64,000 bases of DNA from Frigoribacterium sp. JB110 (GTDB lineage Bacteria > Actinomycetota > Actinomycetes > Actinomycetales > Microbacteriaceae): contig NZ_FUIA01000019.1 in assembly GCF_900163665.1 (NCBI RefSeq), forward strand, positions 524,803 through 588,802. Reading direction: 5' to 3'. The translations under genes were made by a program, and so were the position numbers. The notes under the pieces were generated by a model. The model ran no database searches, was not told where the DNA came from, and saw only the letters and a program-made list of their open reading frames with translations. Of the stretch, positions 17,414 through 25,214 are shown one piece after another. How positions within the stretch are numbered: the first letter of the stretch is position 1; each line of letters starts with the position of its first letter.

Positions 17414-19285
17414 CTATCCCCTGGCTCTCGGATGCGAGAGCCTTCGGCGCAGTTTGAGCAGTGTGAGCCCGAAGGTCCCGACGACGAGCGCGCCGAAGAA
17501 GACGAAGGCGATCACAGCGCTCGGCACGACGGTGAGCAGTCCGACCAGCGCGACCGCAAGCAGGATGAGCGTCTCGCGGAGTTCGGCGCCGAACTGCTGC
17601 AGGCGCGCGGGACGGGCGCGCAGAGTGCCGAGCTCCTGCCGTCCGATGCCGAGCCGTGCCCTGGTCGATGCGTCCGCGAACACGAGCGGGATGTCCGGAG
17701 CGATGCCGAGCGTCTCCCTCACGCCGGGAAACCGGGCGCCCCATGTTCCGCTCGACACACGCTGTCGTTCGAGCCGGATGTCATCCGGGACTTCGAAGGC
17801 CTTCACCGCGACGGTCGGCACGCGGCCCGAGGAGCTCACCGCGCCCTCCAGCACGACGTAGTCTCCGCTCGAGATGCCGAGGAGCTGCAGCGACAGTGCG
17901 CTCATCAGACAGACGTCGCGCTCGGTCGTGGCCGGATCCGCCAGAGTGACACGCATCGTCAGAGAATTGGGCGGCCCGAGGATCGCATCCGGCCAACGCG
18001 CTCTGCGGACGCCGGCCGCGCGCACCAGAACGCGCTCTCCGGTCTCGGCTCCGATGCCCATGCGCAGCACGTTGTCGACCTCGATCGCGTGAGCATCAGG
18101 CGACTGGTGTCCGGAGTCTCGGCCTCGGAGCACCGTCGCGACCACCCGCGGGGCGCTCTCGCCGACGCGGCCCACGAGTTCGGCGGAGACGAGCTCCACG
18201 TTCTGGGGACGGTCGAGCAGGCGGTCGACCTCGGCTCCCAGACGCACGACTGACCGTCCCCGACGTTCCAGGTAGTCGATCGAGGGCCCGGCCGTCGCGA
18301 TGACGCCGTCTTCCGTTGGTTCAGCGACACCGGACGAGAAAAGAGCTCCGTAGCGGCGAGGGCGAGCGCCGATCTCATCCGGCAGTTCGAACAGCGGGTT
18401 GTCCTCTCGGACGAGGCCCGCCGACCGGAGCGCGTCGAAAGAGGTCTCCATGTCGACGCCGCTCGCGATGATCTCGTGCGGCGTCGCGCCGAGCGCCTCG
18501 GCGAGAGTCGGCTCTGCGCACAACCGCGAGAGCAGACTCTCCTGGTCGGGGAACCACCGGGATTCGCTCACCTCAGACGGCAGAGCATCTCCCGGCACGC
18601 CCATGATCCATGCCCCGGTGCCGTCACCGAGAGAGCCGTGCCGCGCGACGTATGCGTAGGCGCCGGGAAGCAGTTCGCCCGTCTCGAGCAGGATCGGTGT
18701 CTCCACCCAGACACGTTTGTAGGCTGTGCTCTCGCTGGCATCGATCTGCCTGAGCTGCGCTTCGTCGAGCAGCTGCAACGCCATCTCCGTCTCGGCGCGC
18801 TCATCCTGAACCATCGTCGCCGGAACGTAGCCCAACGGCGAGACGAACGAACAGAACGCGGCCCGCATTCCCGACACTCGCGCTCGGATCGATGGCACGA
18901 ACAGCGGCGTGTTCGACAGGGAGGTGCGGAACTTGTGCCGCAGCTGCGCCGGCGCGGCGTTCGAGCCGATCGCCAGCACGGGAACTCGTCCGTTCGGGCT
19001 CACGCCCTGTGACTCTTCGAGCACAGAGGACAGGTACGGATGGACTGTTCGCGCGAGCCCGAGACTCACCGCTTCCTCTCCTTCGAGCGCCACCCGGCAC
19101 ATCGGCAGTCGTTGCACGTGGTCGCACGACCATGCCAGGTCCTGCCCGTTCCGGTCGAGGATGGGCCACAGCGCGTCAGACGTGATCACCGTCGAGTGCT
19201 TCGGACGATGCCCCGGGTACGACAGCGGGATCTCTCTCGGCGAGCACTCGGCCGCGAACGGGTCAGTCAGCACGTTGTCGTTCAT
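17414..19285 (-). CDS. Uncharacterised multidomain membrane protein (GGCT-like, CDC48N-like barrel, TM hairpin)
   Basis: 623 residues; I do not recognise a named gene. Residues about 100-230 resemble a gamma-glutamylcyclotransferase-like fold: AIGSNAAPAQL at 105-115 parallels the YGSN motif, and GELLPGAYAYV follows. Residues about 420-550 resemble the N-terminal double-psi barrel of CDC48/VAT ATPases: LQLLGISSGDYVVLEG, a TVAVKAFEVPDD stretch, then RETLGIAPDIPLVF. Two hydrophobic helices near 570-588 and 589-609 end the protein, followed by basic residues that predict a cytoplasmic tail. There is no AAA domain. It is convergent with pgi and divergent from the surface operon. Domain assignments are by eye and need profile searches. 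Confidence 0.6.
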   Translation of the reverse strand: MNDNVLTDPFAAECSPREIPLSYPGHRPKHSTVITSDALWPILDRNGQDLAWSCDHVQRLPMCRVALEGEEAVSLGLARTVHPYLSSVLEESQGVSPNGRVPVLAIGSNAAPAQLRHKFRTSLSNTPLFVPSIRARVSGMRAAFCSFVSPLGYVPATMVQDERAETEMALQLLDEAQLRQIDASESTAYKRVWVETPILLETGELLPGAYAYVARHGSLGDGTGAWIMGVPGDALPSEVSESRWFPDQESLLSRLCAEPTLAEALGATPHEIIASGVDMETSFDALRSAGLVREDNPLFELPDEIGARPRRYGALFSSGVAEPTEDGVIATAGPSIDYLERRGRSVVRLGAEVDRLLDRPQNVELVSAELVGRVGESAPRVVATVLRGRDSGHQSPDAHAIEVDNVLRMGIGAETGERVLVRAAGVRRARWPDAILGPPNSLTMRVTLADPATTERDVCLMSALSLQLLGISSGDYVVLEGAVSSSGRVPTVAVKAFEVPDDIRLERQRVSSGTWGARFPGVRETLGIAPDIPLVFADASTRARLGIGRQELGTLRARPARLQQFGAELRETLILLAVALVGLLTVVPSAVIAFVFFGALVVGTFGLTLLKLRRRLSHPRARG

Positions 19286-19522
19286 GCGTCGAGCCTATCC
19301 AGCATCACCGAGCGACATCCGAGCCGCCGGAATCCCGGCACCTGGTCGCCTTCCCAACGCCTCACCTGGCCGACATCCTGGCCTACCGGCCAGTTCACCG
19401 GCGGAACGGGCGTTCATATGTTGATCAGGTGCCCGCATTCGCTGCGGGCTGGCCGCCAGCGCCACGAGGAACCCCGCTCGACGACGCACCGCACGGCCCA
19501 TCACGACAGAGGAGAAGTACGC
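19286..19522. promoter_or_regulatory. Divergent intergenic region upstream of the surface operon
   Basis: 237 bp between the start of the multidomain membrane protein and the VWA gene. It must hold both promoters. I see GGCC-rich partial repeats (CCTGGCC, CCGGCC) near 19370-19395 but no clear -10/-35 or operator. Confidence 0.3.
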
Positions 19523-21814
19523 GTGACGAAAGCCCACCGACGCGCTCACGAGCGAGACGTTCGACGCGCCGGATGGCGCCCCACTGCGCTGCTGACCGTG
19601 CTCACCCTGCTCGTGGGAACCACGATGACGACTGCCGCGGCGATCGCCGACGACCCCGCGGTCGCCGAGGACCAGGTCGTCGCCGCCCAGGCGCAGAACG
19701 CGCCGGATGACGCCGACGCCGGAGATCAGGCGGCCAAGGGCGACGCGGTCGGCCAGAACGACGAAAGCGCGCAGAACGACACCGACGGTGCCGACGGCGA
19801 CAGCGCGCCGAACGGCACCGATGGAGCAGGTGACGAGAGCGCGACGGATGACGGCGGCGCTTCGAAGCCTGACGGCGCCGTCGACGACGCGCAGAACCCG
19901 TCCCCCGACACAGATGCTGACGCACCGTCGGATGAAGCCTCCGCAGACGAAGAGGCCGACGACGCCCCTGCGCCGTCGCCTGAGGCGACGGACAGCACCG
20001 ATGGAAGCGCGGATGAGGCTGTCGCCCCGTTCGCCGTGCCCTCCCCCTCGAGTGAGTCCGCCGTGATCACCGTCTCGGTCGGCGGCGAGCGCACCGCAGG
20101 CTCGACGGTGTCGGATCTGGCGGGTGTCACCCTCGAGCTCTTCGACGGCGGCAACGGCGGCGCGGGATCGCCCATAAGCGAGTCATGGTCGCAGTGCGTC
20201 TCCGACTCCGACGGCGACTGCTCCTTCGTCGTGCCCGACGTTCAGGACGAGATCGTCGAGCGCGAGTGCGTGAGCTGGTTCATCGTCTGCCTCGAGTGGG
20301 AGGAGACCGTCGTGCAGGAGGGCGGGGAGAACCACGACCGCCGCTTCTGGGTCGCGGCCGTCGATGCCCCCAACGGCTGGTACCTCAACGACGCGCTCTC
20401 GACGGACTCCGGCGAGCTCGACTACGCGTTCCGCACCCCCGGCGTCGAGGCGGGCGAGACGTACCGGTCGGGCGACGACTTCATGTCGTGGGACGGCGAC
20501 CGCTCCTCCAGCGGGATCTGGCAGGTCGCACACACGAATCCGCAGCTTCCGCAGACCTGCCAGGCAGGCGTCAGCGCGGCTCTGATCCTCGATCTGTCGG
20601 GATCCGTCGGCGATGCCGGCGCGCTCGGCGACCTGCGGCAGGCGGGGAAAGACATGGTCGACGCTCTCGTCGGCACCGGTTCGTCCATGGCGCTCTACAC
20701 GTTCGCCGACAACGCACCGCGCAACAACGGCAGCAGCGGTCGCAACTACGCTTCCATGTCGATCGATGGCACAGGCAACGCCGACACCATCAAGGACCGG
20801 ATCGACGACTACACGGCAGGCGGCGGAACGAACTGGGACGAGGGGATCTGGCAGGCGGCCGCCGATCAGGCGGACTACGACCTCGCCATCGTCGTCACCG
20901 ACGGCGTCGCCACGGCGTACCGCGACGGCGGCAACGGCATGGACTCCCGCTTCATCGAGACTGAGAACGCGGTCTACTCCGCCAACGCGCTCAAGGCACA
21001 GGGCACCAGGGTGCTCGCTGTGGGCGTCGGAGACGGCACGAGCGGATCCGCGGCGAATCTGCGCGCCGTCGCCGGTGAGACTCCGTACGGATCGGGCACC
21101 GCCGCACAGGATGCCGACTACTTCCAGTCGTCGTGGAGCGAGCTCGCCGGTCTGCTCGAAGACGTCGCCCGTGGGGCCACCTGCCAGGCCACGATCGAGG
21201 TCACCAAGAACACCCGCGCCTACGGCGAAGACACCCCAGACAACGGCGGCGCCGGATGGACGTTCTCCGCCGAGACGACGAACGGCGTGCTCTCTCCCGA
21301 CTCCGAGCAGACGACCGACGGCTCGGGAACGGTGACATGGGCGCTGCAGTTCGCAACCCCCTCGCCCGCAGAGGCCGCCGATGTGTCGCTCGACGAAGTC
21401 CTCTCCGCCGGGCAGCTGCAGGACGGTTGGTCGCTCGACAGCGCGACGTGCACCGTGAACGACGGCGCCGCGGACGACCCCGACCAGTTATCCGTGATGC
21501 CGGGCGACCGCGTCGCGTGCACCTTCCTCAACGTGCAGAGCCTCGTACCCGGCATCTCGATCGTGAAGTCCGCGTGGGACACCCCGACGGCCGAGGGTCT
21601 CGATGACGCAACCGAGATCCCCGCCGGGGACGCTGTCACCAGCGGCACCACGGTCACCTGGACGTACACGGTGACCAACACCGGCGAGACCACGCTGCAC
21701 GACATCGAGGTGGTCGACGACCGCGTCGGAACGGCCGCATGCGAAGACATCGACCTGGAGCCGAACGAGTCGACGGTGTGCACCGCATCCGGTCCTGTCA
21801 CCGCGCTCCCCTGA
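19523..21814 (+). CDS. Secreted von Willebrand factor A domain protein
   Basis: 763-residue exported protein. The start is GTG 19523 with AGGAG nine bases upstream. Basic residues then a hydrophobic stretch (about 21-40, ending TTAAAIA) form a signal peptide. Residues 45-170 are a disordered linker rich in Asp, Ala, Ser and Gly. The VWA domain (about 350-550) has a complete MIDAS: DLSGS at 357-361, Thr in GGTN near 436, and Asp in VVTDG at 460. A prealbumin-like fold with ITVSVGG and paired Cys precedes it; SpaA-like and DUF11-like modules follow (TVTNTGETTLHDIEVVDD). The protein stops inside the last module with no LPxTG or membrane anchor. It is first in an operon with SipW-type genes, suggesting an adhesin or fibre-linked role. 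Confidence 0.85.
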   Translation: MTKAHRRAHERDVRRAGWRPTALLTVLTLLVGTTMTTAAAIADDPAVAEDQVVAAQAQNAPDDADAGDQAAKGDAVGQNDESAQNDTDGADGDSAPNGTDGAGDESATDDGGASKPDGAVDDAQNPSPDTDADAPSDEASADEEADDAPAPSPEATDSTDGSADEAVAPFAVPSPSSESAVITVSVGGERTAGSTVSDLAGVTLELFDGGNGGAGSPISESWSQCVSDSDGDCSFVVPDVQDEIVERECVSWFIVCLEWEETVVQEGGENHDRRFWVAAVDAPNGWYLNDALSTDSGELDYAFRTPGVEAGETYRSGDDFMSWDGDRSSSGIWQVAHTNPQLPQTCQAGVSAALILDLSGSVGDAGALGDLRQAGKDMVDALVGTGSSMALYTFADNAPRNNGSSGRNYASMSIDGTGNADTIKDRIDDYTAGGGTNWDEGIWQAAADQADYDLAIVVTDGVATAYRDGGNGMDSRFIETENAVYSANALKAQGTRVLAVGVGDGTSGSAANLRAVAGETPYGSGTAAQDADYFQSSWSELAGLLEDVARGATCQATIEVTKNTRAYGEDTPDNGGAGWTFSAETTNGVLSPDSEQTTDGSGTVTWALQFATPSPAEAADVSLDEVLSAGQLQDGWSLDSATCTVNDGAADDPDQLSVMPGDRVACTFLNVQSLVPGISIVKSAWDTPTAEGLDDATEIPAGDAVTSGTTVTWTYTVTNTGETTLHDIEVVDDRVGTAACEDIDLEPNESTVCTASGPVTALP

Positions 21815-21885
21815 CCTCTCACTCCCGAACCCCCGTTGAAATCCGATACCCCTCGCCCCTTCACACGCATCACAAGGAGACAGAC

Positions 21886-22506
21886 ATGAACAAGAAGCTC
21901 ACCGGAATCGTCGCCGGTGCCGCAGGTGCCGCCCTGCTGCTCAGCGGCGCCACCTACGCACTGTGGAGCGACAGCGCCACCGTCGACGGCGGCACGATCG
22001 CCTCCGGAAACCTCGACGTCGCCGTGCTCGAGTCGGCATGGGTCGACGCGTCGGACGACCGCACCGACAACCCGCACGACATCGATCTGACCTCGTTCAA
22101 GATCATCCCCGGTGACACCATCGTCGGCAGCTTCGGCTTCGACGTGGGGCTCGAGGGCGACAACATGCTCGCCGCTCTTTCGCTCGCCGGCGGCGGTCTC
22201 GCAGGCGATCTCGCCGACGGCCTGACCGTCGAGTACGCCGTCGTCGACGGCGCCGACAACGAGGTCGCGACCAGCTCGGGAACGGCCGACGGGCTCGAAG
22301 TCGAGCTCGTCTCTGCCGACAACTCCAACCCCGGCACGGTTTCGTCCGTTCCCGCAACGACCGACGGCACCGCCGACTTCGTCCTCACCGTGACCGTCAC
22401 GTTCGACGAGAACGTCAGCGACCAGGACCTCGTGCAGACCCAGGCCGCTCTCGCAGAAGCCGGAGTCCAGCTCGAGCAGGTCCGCTCGGGCAACGGATTC
22501 AACTGA
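21886..22506 (+). CDS. SipW-dependent exported protein, TasA/CotN-like (copy 1)
   Basis: 206-residue exported protein with an alternate-type signal peptide. The N-terminal MNKKLTGIVAGAAGAALLL is followed by GATYALWSDSATVDGG and IASGNLDVAV, closely paralleling Bacillus TasA (GGTWAAFNDIK, FASGTLDLS). The mature part has the camelysin/TasA-like order: loss of Trp/Cys, many Asp/Val beta strands, and IIPGDTIVGSFGFDVGLEGDN in the place of the TasA PGDK segment. Start ATG 21886 has AAGGAGA seven bases upstream. TasA forms biofilm fibres in Bacillus; a structural role here is inferred. It is directly followed by the probable cognate signal peptidase. Confidence 0.82.
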   Translation: MNKKLTGIVAGAAGAALLLSGATYALWSDSATVDGGTIASGNLDVAVLESAWVDASDDRTDNPHDIDLTSFKIIPGDTIVGSFGFDVGLEGDNMLAALSLAGGGLAGDLADGLTVEYAVVDGADNEVATSSGTADGLEVELVSADNSNPGTVSSVPATTDGTADFVLTVTVTFDENVSDQDLVQTQAALAEAGVQLEQVRSGNGFN

Positions 22507-22571
22507 TCCGCGCTGTGGGGCGGGGCGCAGGCGCCCCGCCCCACACACGGCCGACACCTTCCGGAGGACGT

Positions 22572-23183
22572 ATGAGCGCTGAAGCCGTGGCTGTGCGCGA
22601 CGCACCGAGCGCCGTTGTACGGCCCCGCCGTGCGCCGTCGTTCTGGCGCTCAGCGACGAACAGCGCCCTCACCGTGGCTCTGCTCGCAGTGCTCGCGCTG
22701 GCGATCGCCCTCGCGGTCGTCCCGCGTCTGATGGGCGGTGCGGCGCTGACGGTGCTGACCGGTTCGATGGAACCGACCTACTCGCCAGGCGACATGGTCG
22801 TCTCCGTCCCCCAAGACCGCTACGAGATCGGCGATGTCGTCACCTACCAGCCGGTGTCGGACGACCCCACCCTGATCACACACCGAGTCGTGGCCGTCCG
22901 CGAGCTGCCAGGCGGCGTCGAGTACATCACCAGGGGCGACGCGAACGGCGCAGACGACGACCCGATCGTGGACGGCCAGGTGATGGGCGAAGTCATCTAC
23001 GACGTCCCCTACATCGGACACCTCGCCGCTGCCGTCGGCGAGAACCGTTCGGGGCTGCTCGCCTTCGCCGGCATCGCCCTGCTCGGCTGCGGAATCTATG
23101 CGACCGGATCAGCGGTCATCACGAGGCGACGAACGCGGCAGTCCTCGCACACCGCGAGCACGCCGCCCATACAAGGAGAATGA
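22572..23183 (+). CDS. Signal peptidase I, SipW/ER type
   Basis: 203-residue membrane protease. An N-terminal helix (about 33-52) is followed by the nucleophile S65 in TGSMEPTYSPGD. The general base is H104 in LITHRVVAV, so the enzyme is the Ser-His type of SipW, archaea and the ER rather than the Ser-Lys type of normal bacterial LepB. The RGDAN motif (D123) and a C-terminal helix (about 162-182) complete the family pattern. Start ATG 22572 has GGAGGA upstream. It lies between the TasA-like gene and two further genes with the same unusual signal peptide, which makes it their probable processing enzyme. Confidence 0.9.
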   Translation: MSAEAVAVRDAPSAVVRPRRAPSFWRSATNSALTVALLAVLALAIALAVVPRLMGGAALTVLTGSMEPTYSPGDMVVSVPQDRYEIGDVVTYQPVSDDPTLITHRVVAVRELPGGVEYITRGDANGADDDPIVDGQVMGEVIYDVPYIGHLAAAVGENRSGLLAFAGIALLGCGIYATGSAVITRRRTRQSSHTASTPPIQGE

Positions 23184-23184
23184 C

Positions 23185-23781
23185 GTGCGCACACTGAGCA
23201 GATGGCGACTGCCCGTCCTCGCCGCGGCCGGGCTGGCGATCGGTGCCGCCGCGGGCGGAGGCACCCTCGCGCTCTGGAACGGATCATCCGGTCTCGATGG
23301 CGCGACGATCACCGCAGGCGACCTCGACGCAGAGCAGGAGGGAGCTGCATGGACCGAGACCTCTGTGGACGTCCCCGCGACGCCGCACGTGATCGATCCC
23401 GGCGAGTTCCTTGTGCGCCAGGGCGACACCGTCACCGCCGAGTACGACGTGGTGGTGACGCTGGAAGGCGACAACATGCGTGCGGCGATCGACGTGGCGT
23501 GGACCGAGCAGCCGGATCTGCCAGCGGGCGTCACCGGCGTGTACACCCTGCTCGACGACGCCGGAGCACCGGTTTCCGCTGACGTGCCTCTCGGACAGGA
23601 CACAGACGAGCTCGATGCGATCGAGCTCGCATCGGGTGACGAAGCGTACACGCTCTTGATCGAACTCGACTTCACCGGCCTCGAGGACCGCTTCGGGCCA
23701 GACAGCGCCGTGCAGACCGCTGACCTCGGCGAGTTCGCCGTCGCACTCAGACAGATCCGCACCGGAGGGGGATTCGAATGA
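23185..23781 (+). CDS. SipW-dependent exported protein (copy 2)
   Basis: 198-residue exported protein. GTG 23185 starts one base after the peptidase stop, with AAGGAGAATGAC as ribosome-binding site. The signal region reads LPVLAAAGLAIGAAAGG then GTLALWNGSSGLDGATITAG, the same ALW-x-x-S and TI-x-AGDLD pattern as copy 1. The mature part keeps the segment VRQGDTVTAEYDVVVTLEGDN, matching the PGDTIVGSFGFDVGLEGDN of copy 1, and ends with RQIRTGGGFE, where copy 1 ends in EQVRSGNGFN. Clear paralogue of copy 1, therefore probably a second fibre or anchor subunit. The last codons overlap copy 3 by 4 bp. Confidence 0.82.
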   Translation: MRTLSRWRLPVLAAAGLAIGAAAGGGTLALWNGSSGLDGATITAGDLDAEQEGAAWTETSVDVPATPHVIDPGEFLVRQGDTVTAEYDVVVTLEGDNMRAAIDVAWTEQPDLPAGVTGVYTLLDDAGAPVSADVPLGQDTDELDAIELASGDEAYTLLIELDFTGLEDRFGPDSAVQTADLGEFAVALRQIRTGGGFE

Positions 23782-24494
23782 CCGCTCGACCTGACTCATC
23801 CGGACACGTCCGTGCGGTCCGGCACACCGCTGTGATCGGTACGGCCGTTCTCACGGGCGTCGCCCTCGGCGCCGGCGGCGCGTCCCTCGCGCTGTGGAAC
23901 GACGCCGTCACCATCACAGGAGAGATCTCCAGCGGCTACGAGTACTTCGCCGCCGGTCCCGCAGATTCGACGCAGCCCGCAGTGGGCGGAGCCGCCGTCG
24001 TCACGGTCGGCGCGGACGAAGCGCAGACGCTGGTCGACGATGAGGAGATCGCACTCGCGCTGCAGACCGATTCGATCAGCCAGGGCAACAAGGGCCTGCG
24101 CTACGAGCTCGTCCTCCCTGACTGGGACAGCGGCGTCTTCGGCGCGGCCGACGTCTCCGTCTTCCCCGTCGAGTCCGAAGCCGCGTGCACCGTCGCGTCG
24201 GCCGTGCCGACACCGGCCGATCTCTCGTCGACTCCGGTGAGCGCTGACTACTCCGACACCGAAACGCCCGTGACGGAGTTCTGGTGCGTCGTCGCGACGC
24301 TGGACGGGCTTCCAGGCGAAGGAGCGTACGACAACACGGCAACCGTGACCGCCAGAGACGACTCTCAGACCGAGGTGACCGATTCCGACAGCTGGAACGC
24401 CGATGTGACCTCCGCGATCGACGCCGCCGACGAGGACGACCACGAGATCGAGTTCCGCTATCAGACCTTCCGTCCCGGAGAGGTGACGCCATGA
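23778..24494 (+). CDS. SipW-dependent exported protein (copy 3, divergent)
   Basis: 238-residue exported protein translationally coupled to copy 2 (ATGA overlap). The signal region has the same character: a hydrophobic helix then GGASLALWNDAVTITGEISSG. The mature part differs from the first two. It has two Cys (ACTV and FWCVVATL) that could form a disulphide, an NTATVTARDD stretch of the DUF11 kind, and a very acidic C-terminus (DAADEDDHEIEF). It may be a cap or accessory subunit rather than a major fibre protein; that is inference from position and from divergence. The stop overlaps the next start by 4 bp. Confidence 0.75.
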   Translation: MTARPDSSGHVRAVRHTAVIGTAVLTGVALGAGGASLALWNDAVTITGEISSGYEYFAAGPADSTQPAVGGAAVVTVGADEAQTLVDDEEIALALQTDSISQGNKGLRYELVLPDWDSGVFGAADVSVFPVESEAACTVASAVPTPADLSSTPVSADYSDTETPVTEFWCVVATLDGLPGEGAYDNTATVTARDDSQTEVTDSDSWNADVTSAIDAADEDDHEIEFRYQTFRPGEVTP

Positions 24495-25162
24495 ATGCAC
24501 GAGTCACGAAGCGCCGCGCCGCAGGGGTGATGGTGTGCACCGCCTTCACTGTCGGGCTCGCCGCGCTGACAGCCTCGCCCGCTGCGGCAGCGCCGGATGA
24601 GGCGATCGATCTGTCGTGGGACGGCGAGAGCTTCGCCGCACAGACCACCGAGAGCTTCCTCGGAATGCCGGTCACGGTTCCCGGGGACCGCGCGGAGCGC
24701 ACTCTCACCGTGCGCAACGACGGGCCGAGCGCGGGAACCTTCACAGCGACCATCACCGACGTGGAGCTGCTCGAGACAGCCGGCGGCACTCCTGACACGT
24801 TCTACGACGACGTCACGATCGAATGGCCGGACGGCAGCGCCTCATTGGCCGATCTCGCCGCCGACGACGAGACGACGATCGAGGAGCTGGAACTGGCGCG
24901 CGGCGAGATCGCAACGATCACGATCGGCTACGACTTCCCCGCGGAGGCGACCTCGGGGAACTCCTCGGAGGTCGGAGCCCGGTCCGCGGCATTCGATGTG
25001 ACGCTCGCTCTCGCGGGCGAGACGCCCGCCGCCGACGACGGCGACGGGCTCGCCGTCACGGGCGGCGCACCCGCACTGTGGCTCGCGATCGTGGGAGCCG
25101 CGCTCATCCCCCTCGGCCTCGCGCTCAGCAGATTCCGCCGCGACGCACGACAGCGCCGCTGA
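24491..25162 (+). CDS. Cell-wall anchored protein with LAxTG sorting signal
   Basis: 223-residue surface protein. A Sec signal peptide (VMVCTAFTVGLAALTASPAAA) is followed by a beta-rich domain with TLTVRNDGPSAGTFTATITD. The C-terminus has LAVTGG, then a hydrophobic helix (LWLAIVGAALIPLGLAL) and a basic tail (SRFRRDARQRR): the three-part sorting signal used by class E sortases of high-GC Gram-positives, which prefer LAxTG. No sortase gene lies in the window. Last gene of the surface operon; it may tether the SipW-dependent proteins to the wall. The start is ATG 24491, overlapping copy 3. Confidence 0.8.
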   Translation: MNARVTKRRAAGVMVCTAFTVGLAALTASPAAAAPDEAIDLSWDGESFAAQTTESFLGMPVTVPGDRAERTLTVRNDGPSAGTFTATITDVELLETAGGTPDTFYDDVTIEWPDGSASLADLAADDETTIEELELARGEIATITIGYDFPAEATSGNSSEVGARSAAFDVTLALAGETPAADDGDGLAVTGGAPALWLAIVGAALIPLGLALSRFRRDARQRR

Positions 25163-25166
25163 CGCG

Positions 25167-25212
25167 CATCACGAGGTCGGCGCCGTCCCCCAGCGGTGCC
25201 GGCCTCGTGATG
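25167..25212. terminator. Bidirectional terminator between the surface operon and the LuxR regulator
   Basis: Inverted repeat with 19-bp arms (CATCACGAGG at the left, CCTCGTGATG at the right; two G-T type mismatches) around an 8-base loop. It fills the gap between the convergent genes, five bases after one stop and two bases before the other. Confidence 0.7.
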
Positions 25213-25214
25213 AA

